Positions 63,014 to 64,000 of a stretch of DNA of 64,000 nucleotides are shown in pieces; positions within the stretch are counted from its first letter, which is position 1, and every line of letters begins with the position of its first letter. The notes below the pieces were generated by a model. It did no database searches. It had not been told where the DNA came from and worked only from the letters and a program-made list of their open reading frames with translations. The DNA comes from Methylocystis suflitae (lineage in GTDB: Bacteria > Pseudomonadota > Alphaproteobacteria > Rhizobiales > Beijerinckiaceae), in contig NZ_JAMRYX010000085.1 of assembly GCF_024448135.1 (NCBI RefSeq), positions 37,322 to 101,321 of the forward strand, written 5' to 3'. A program made the translations under genes and the position numbers.

Positions 63014-63955
63014 TCACCCCGCCACGACGTTGCGCGGACTGCCGGCGACAAAGGCGTCGATATTGTCGACAAGCTGGTCGGCCAGCACCTGCATCGCCTC
63101 TTTCGAGGCCCAGGCGACATGCGGCGTGATGATGAGATTGGGAATCGTCGGATCGAGCAGGATGTTGCCGTTCTTGGGCGGCTCGACCGTCAAAACATCC
63201 ATGCCAGCGCCGGCGATGACTCCGTTGCGGAGCGCATCGGCGAGCGCCTGCTCGTCGATGATGCCGCCGCGCGCGGTGTTGATGATGCAGGCGGACTTCT
63301 TCATCGACGCGAATTCCTTCGCGCCGATCATATTCTTCGTCTCGGGCGTCAGCGGAATATTTAGCGTGACGACGTCCGCCTCGCGCAGAATCGTCGCGAC
63401 GTCGACCTTGTTCGGCACGTCCATGACGTCGTTGATCAGCACCTTCATGCCGAGCGCCGTGGCGCGCTTCTCGATTTCCCTGCCGAGTGCGCCATAGCCG
63501 ATGATGCCGAGCGTGGAGCCGGCGATGTCATAGATCGGATAGTCGAAGTAGCAGAACTGATTGGCGTAGCCCCAGCGCCCCTGCCGCACCGAGTTGTAAT
63601 AATTGACTAGATTGCGGCGCAGCGCGAACAGCAGCGCGAACACATGTTCGGGCAGCGTGTTGAAGGCGTAGTTGCGGATGTTCGAAACGACGATCCCGTT
63701 GGCGCTCGTATAGGCCTTGTCGATCACGTCGGTGCCGGTCGCGGCGACGGCGATGAGCTTGAGGCCGGGAAGCTGCTTCAACGTCGCTTCGCGCAGGGGC
63801 ACCTTATTGGTGATGCAGATCGTCGCGCCTTTCAGGCGTTCAACGATCTGGTCGGGCGCCGTCTGGGCGTATTCGGTGTATTCGTGAGGAAAATTCGGCT
63901 TGCGCACATTGGCGTCGAGCGTTTCCCGATCGAGAAAGACGATTTTGTGCGACAT
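63014..63955 (-). CDS. hprA: Hydroxypyruvate reductase (D-isomer-specific 2-hydroxyacid dehydrogenase)
   Basis: 313 residues. The NAD-binding motif GIIGYGALGREIEK is near residues 147-160, the catalytic Arg is in INTARGGIIDEQAL, and the catalytic His is in IITPHVAWASKEA. It reduces hydroxypyruvate to D-glycerate in the serine cycle. The ribosome site AGGGGA lies about 13 bases before the ATG at 63955. It heads the visible part of the cluster; in related genomes sga (serine-glyoxylate aminotransferase) lies just upstream, which here would fall beyond the window. Confidence 0.94.
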   Translation of the reverse strand: MSHKIVFLDRETLDANVRKPNFPHEYTEYAQTAPDQIVERLKGATICITNKVPLREATLKQLPGLKLIAVAATGTDVIDKAYTSANGIVVSNIRNYAFNTLPEHVFALLFALRRNLVNYYNSVRQGRWGYANQFCYFDYPIYDIAGSTLGIIGYGALGREIEKRATALGMKVLINDVMDVPNKVDVATILREADVVTLNIPLTPETKNMIGAKEFASMKKSACIINTARGGIIDEQALADALRNGVIAGAGMDVLTVEPPKNGNILLDPTIPNLIITPHVAWASKEAMQVLADQLVDNIDAFVAGSPRNVVAG

Positions 63956-64000
63956 GTCCTAGTTTCCCCTCTTTCTCAATTCTTTTTTTGGCATTCGTTC

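Noticed and set aside
1..64000. CRISPR arrays, tRNA genes, rRNA genes and insertion-sequence transposases
   Set aside because: I scanned for direct repeats with regular spacing, for cloverleaf ends with CCA and for transposase motifs, and found none except the tmRNA acceptor end.

Overview
The window is high-GC alphaproteobacterial chromosome, most probably from a type II (serine-cycle) methanotroph of the Methylocystis/Methylosinus kind. The main evidence is the near-complete serine-cycle cluster at the right end (hprA, mtdA, fchA, mtkA, mtkB, ppc, mclA, then gckA) plus pyruvate phosphate dikinase in the middle. A two-piece (circularly permuted) tmRNA encoding the tag ANDNYAPVAVAA next to an alphaproteobacterial SspB, an EipB-type envelope protein, CopC/CopD and a pseudoazurin fit the same picture. 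No methane monooxygenase or methanol dehydrogenase gene lies in the window, so a Methylobacterium-like methylotroph is not formally excluded.

Layout. 1-5.3 kb: copCD, a short-chain dehydrogenase, periplasmic Cu/Zn superoxide dismutase, and a translationally coupled small-molecule kinase/HAD phosphatase pair. 5.8-9.2 kb: stress block with large-subunit catalase, hemerythrin-like protein and a glycine-zipper stress protein. 9.3-10.8 kb: agmatinase coupled to a pyruvoyl-dependent arginine decarboxylase gene that carries an in-frame amber codon. 10.9-25.9 kb: mostly housekeeping (EipB, RidA, GDPD, SulP transporter plus beta-carbonic anhydrase, NAD(P)HX repair enzyme, YpfJ and YmdB families, pabB/pabC, SleB-type cell-wall hydrolase, YjbQ) with one low-GC membrane-protein gene. 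26-32 kb: ppdK and aspS. 32-37.7 kb: a permuted-looking CoA transferase, rplY-pth, the tmRNA and sspB. 37.8-42 kb: UvrD helicase followed by a lower-GC defence-like island made of a TIR-domain protein whose stop codon overlaps a hicA toxin start, with hicB facing it tail to tail. 42-50 kb: L,D-transpeptidase, a frameshifted methyltransferase, an ABC-F ATPase, pseudoazurin, an MFS transporter, a methyltransferase and a nitroreductase. 50.2-50.8 kb: a brnT/brnA toxin-antitoxin pair. 51-64 kb: gckA, a DUF3142/repeat-protein pair, and the serine-cycle operon on the minus strand, closed by a hairpin terminator after mclA.

How the genes work together. MtdA and FchA interconvert methylene- and formyl-tetrahydrofolate. 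HprA and GckA take hydroxypyruvate through glycerate to 2-phosphoglycerate. Ppc adds bicarbonate to PEP, MtkAB activates malate and MclA splits malyl-CoA to glyoxylate and acetyl-CoA. PpdK connects pyruvate and PEP. The SulP/carbonic anhydrase pair could supply bicarbonate to Ppc (inference). tmRNA and SspB form a tagging and delivery pair for ClpXP. Several intergenic palindromic elements (three of one family, one of another, one short palindrome) are scattered through the window, one of them inside the serine-cycle cluster between hprA and mtdA.

The items most worth following up are the TIR-hicA/hicB arrangement, the amber-interrupted arginine decarboxylase, the 52-base pabB/pabC overlap, the permuted CoA transferase and the single-base frameshift in the methyltransferase at 44.3 kb.
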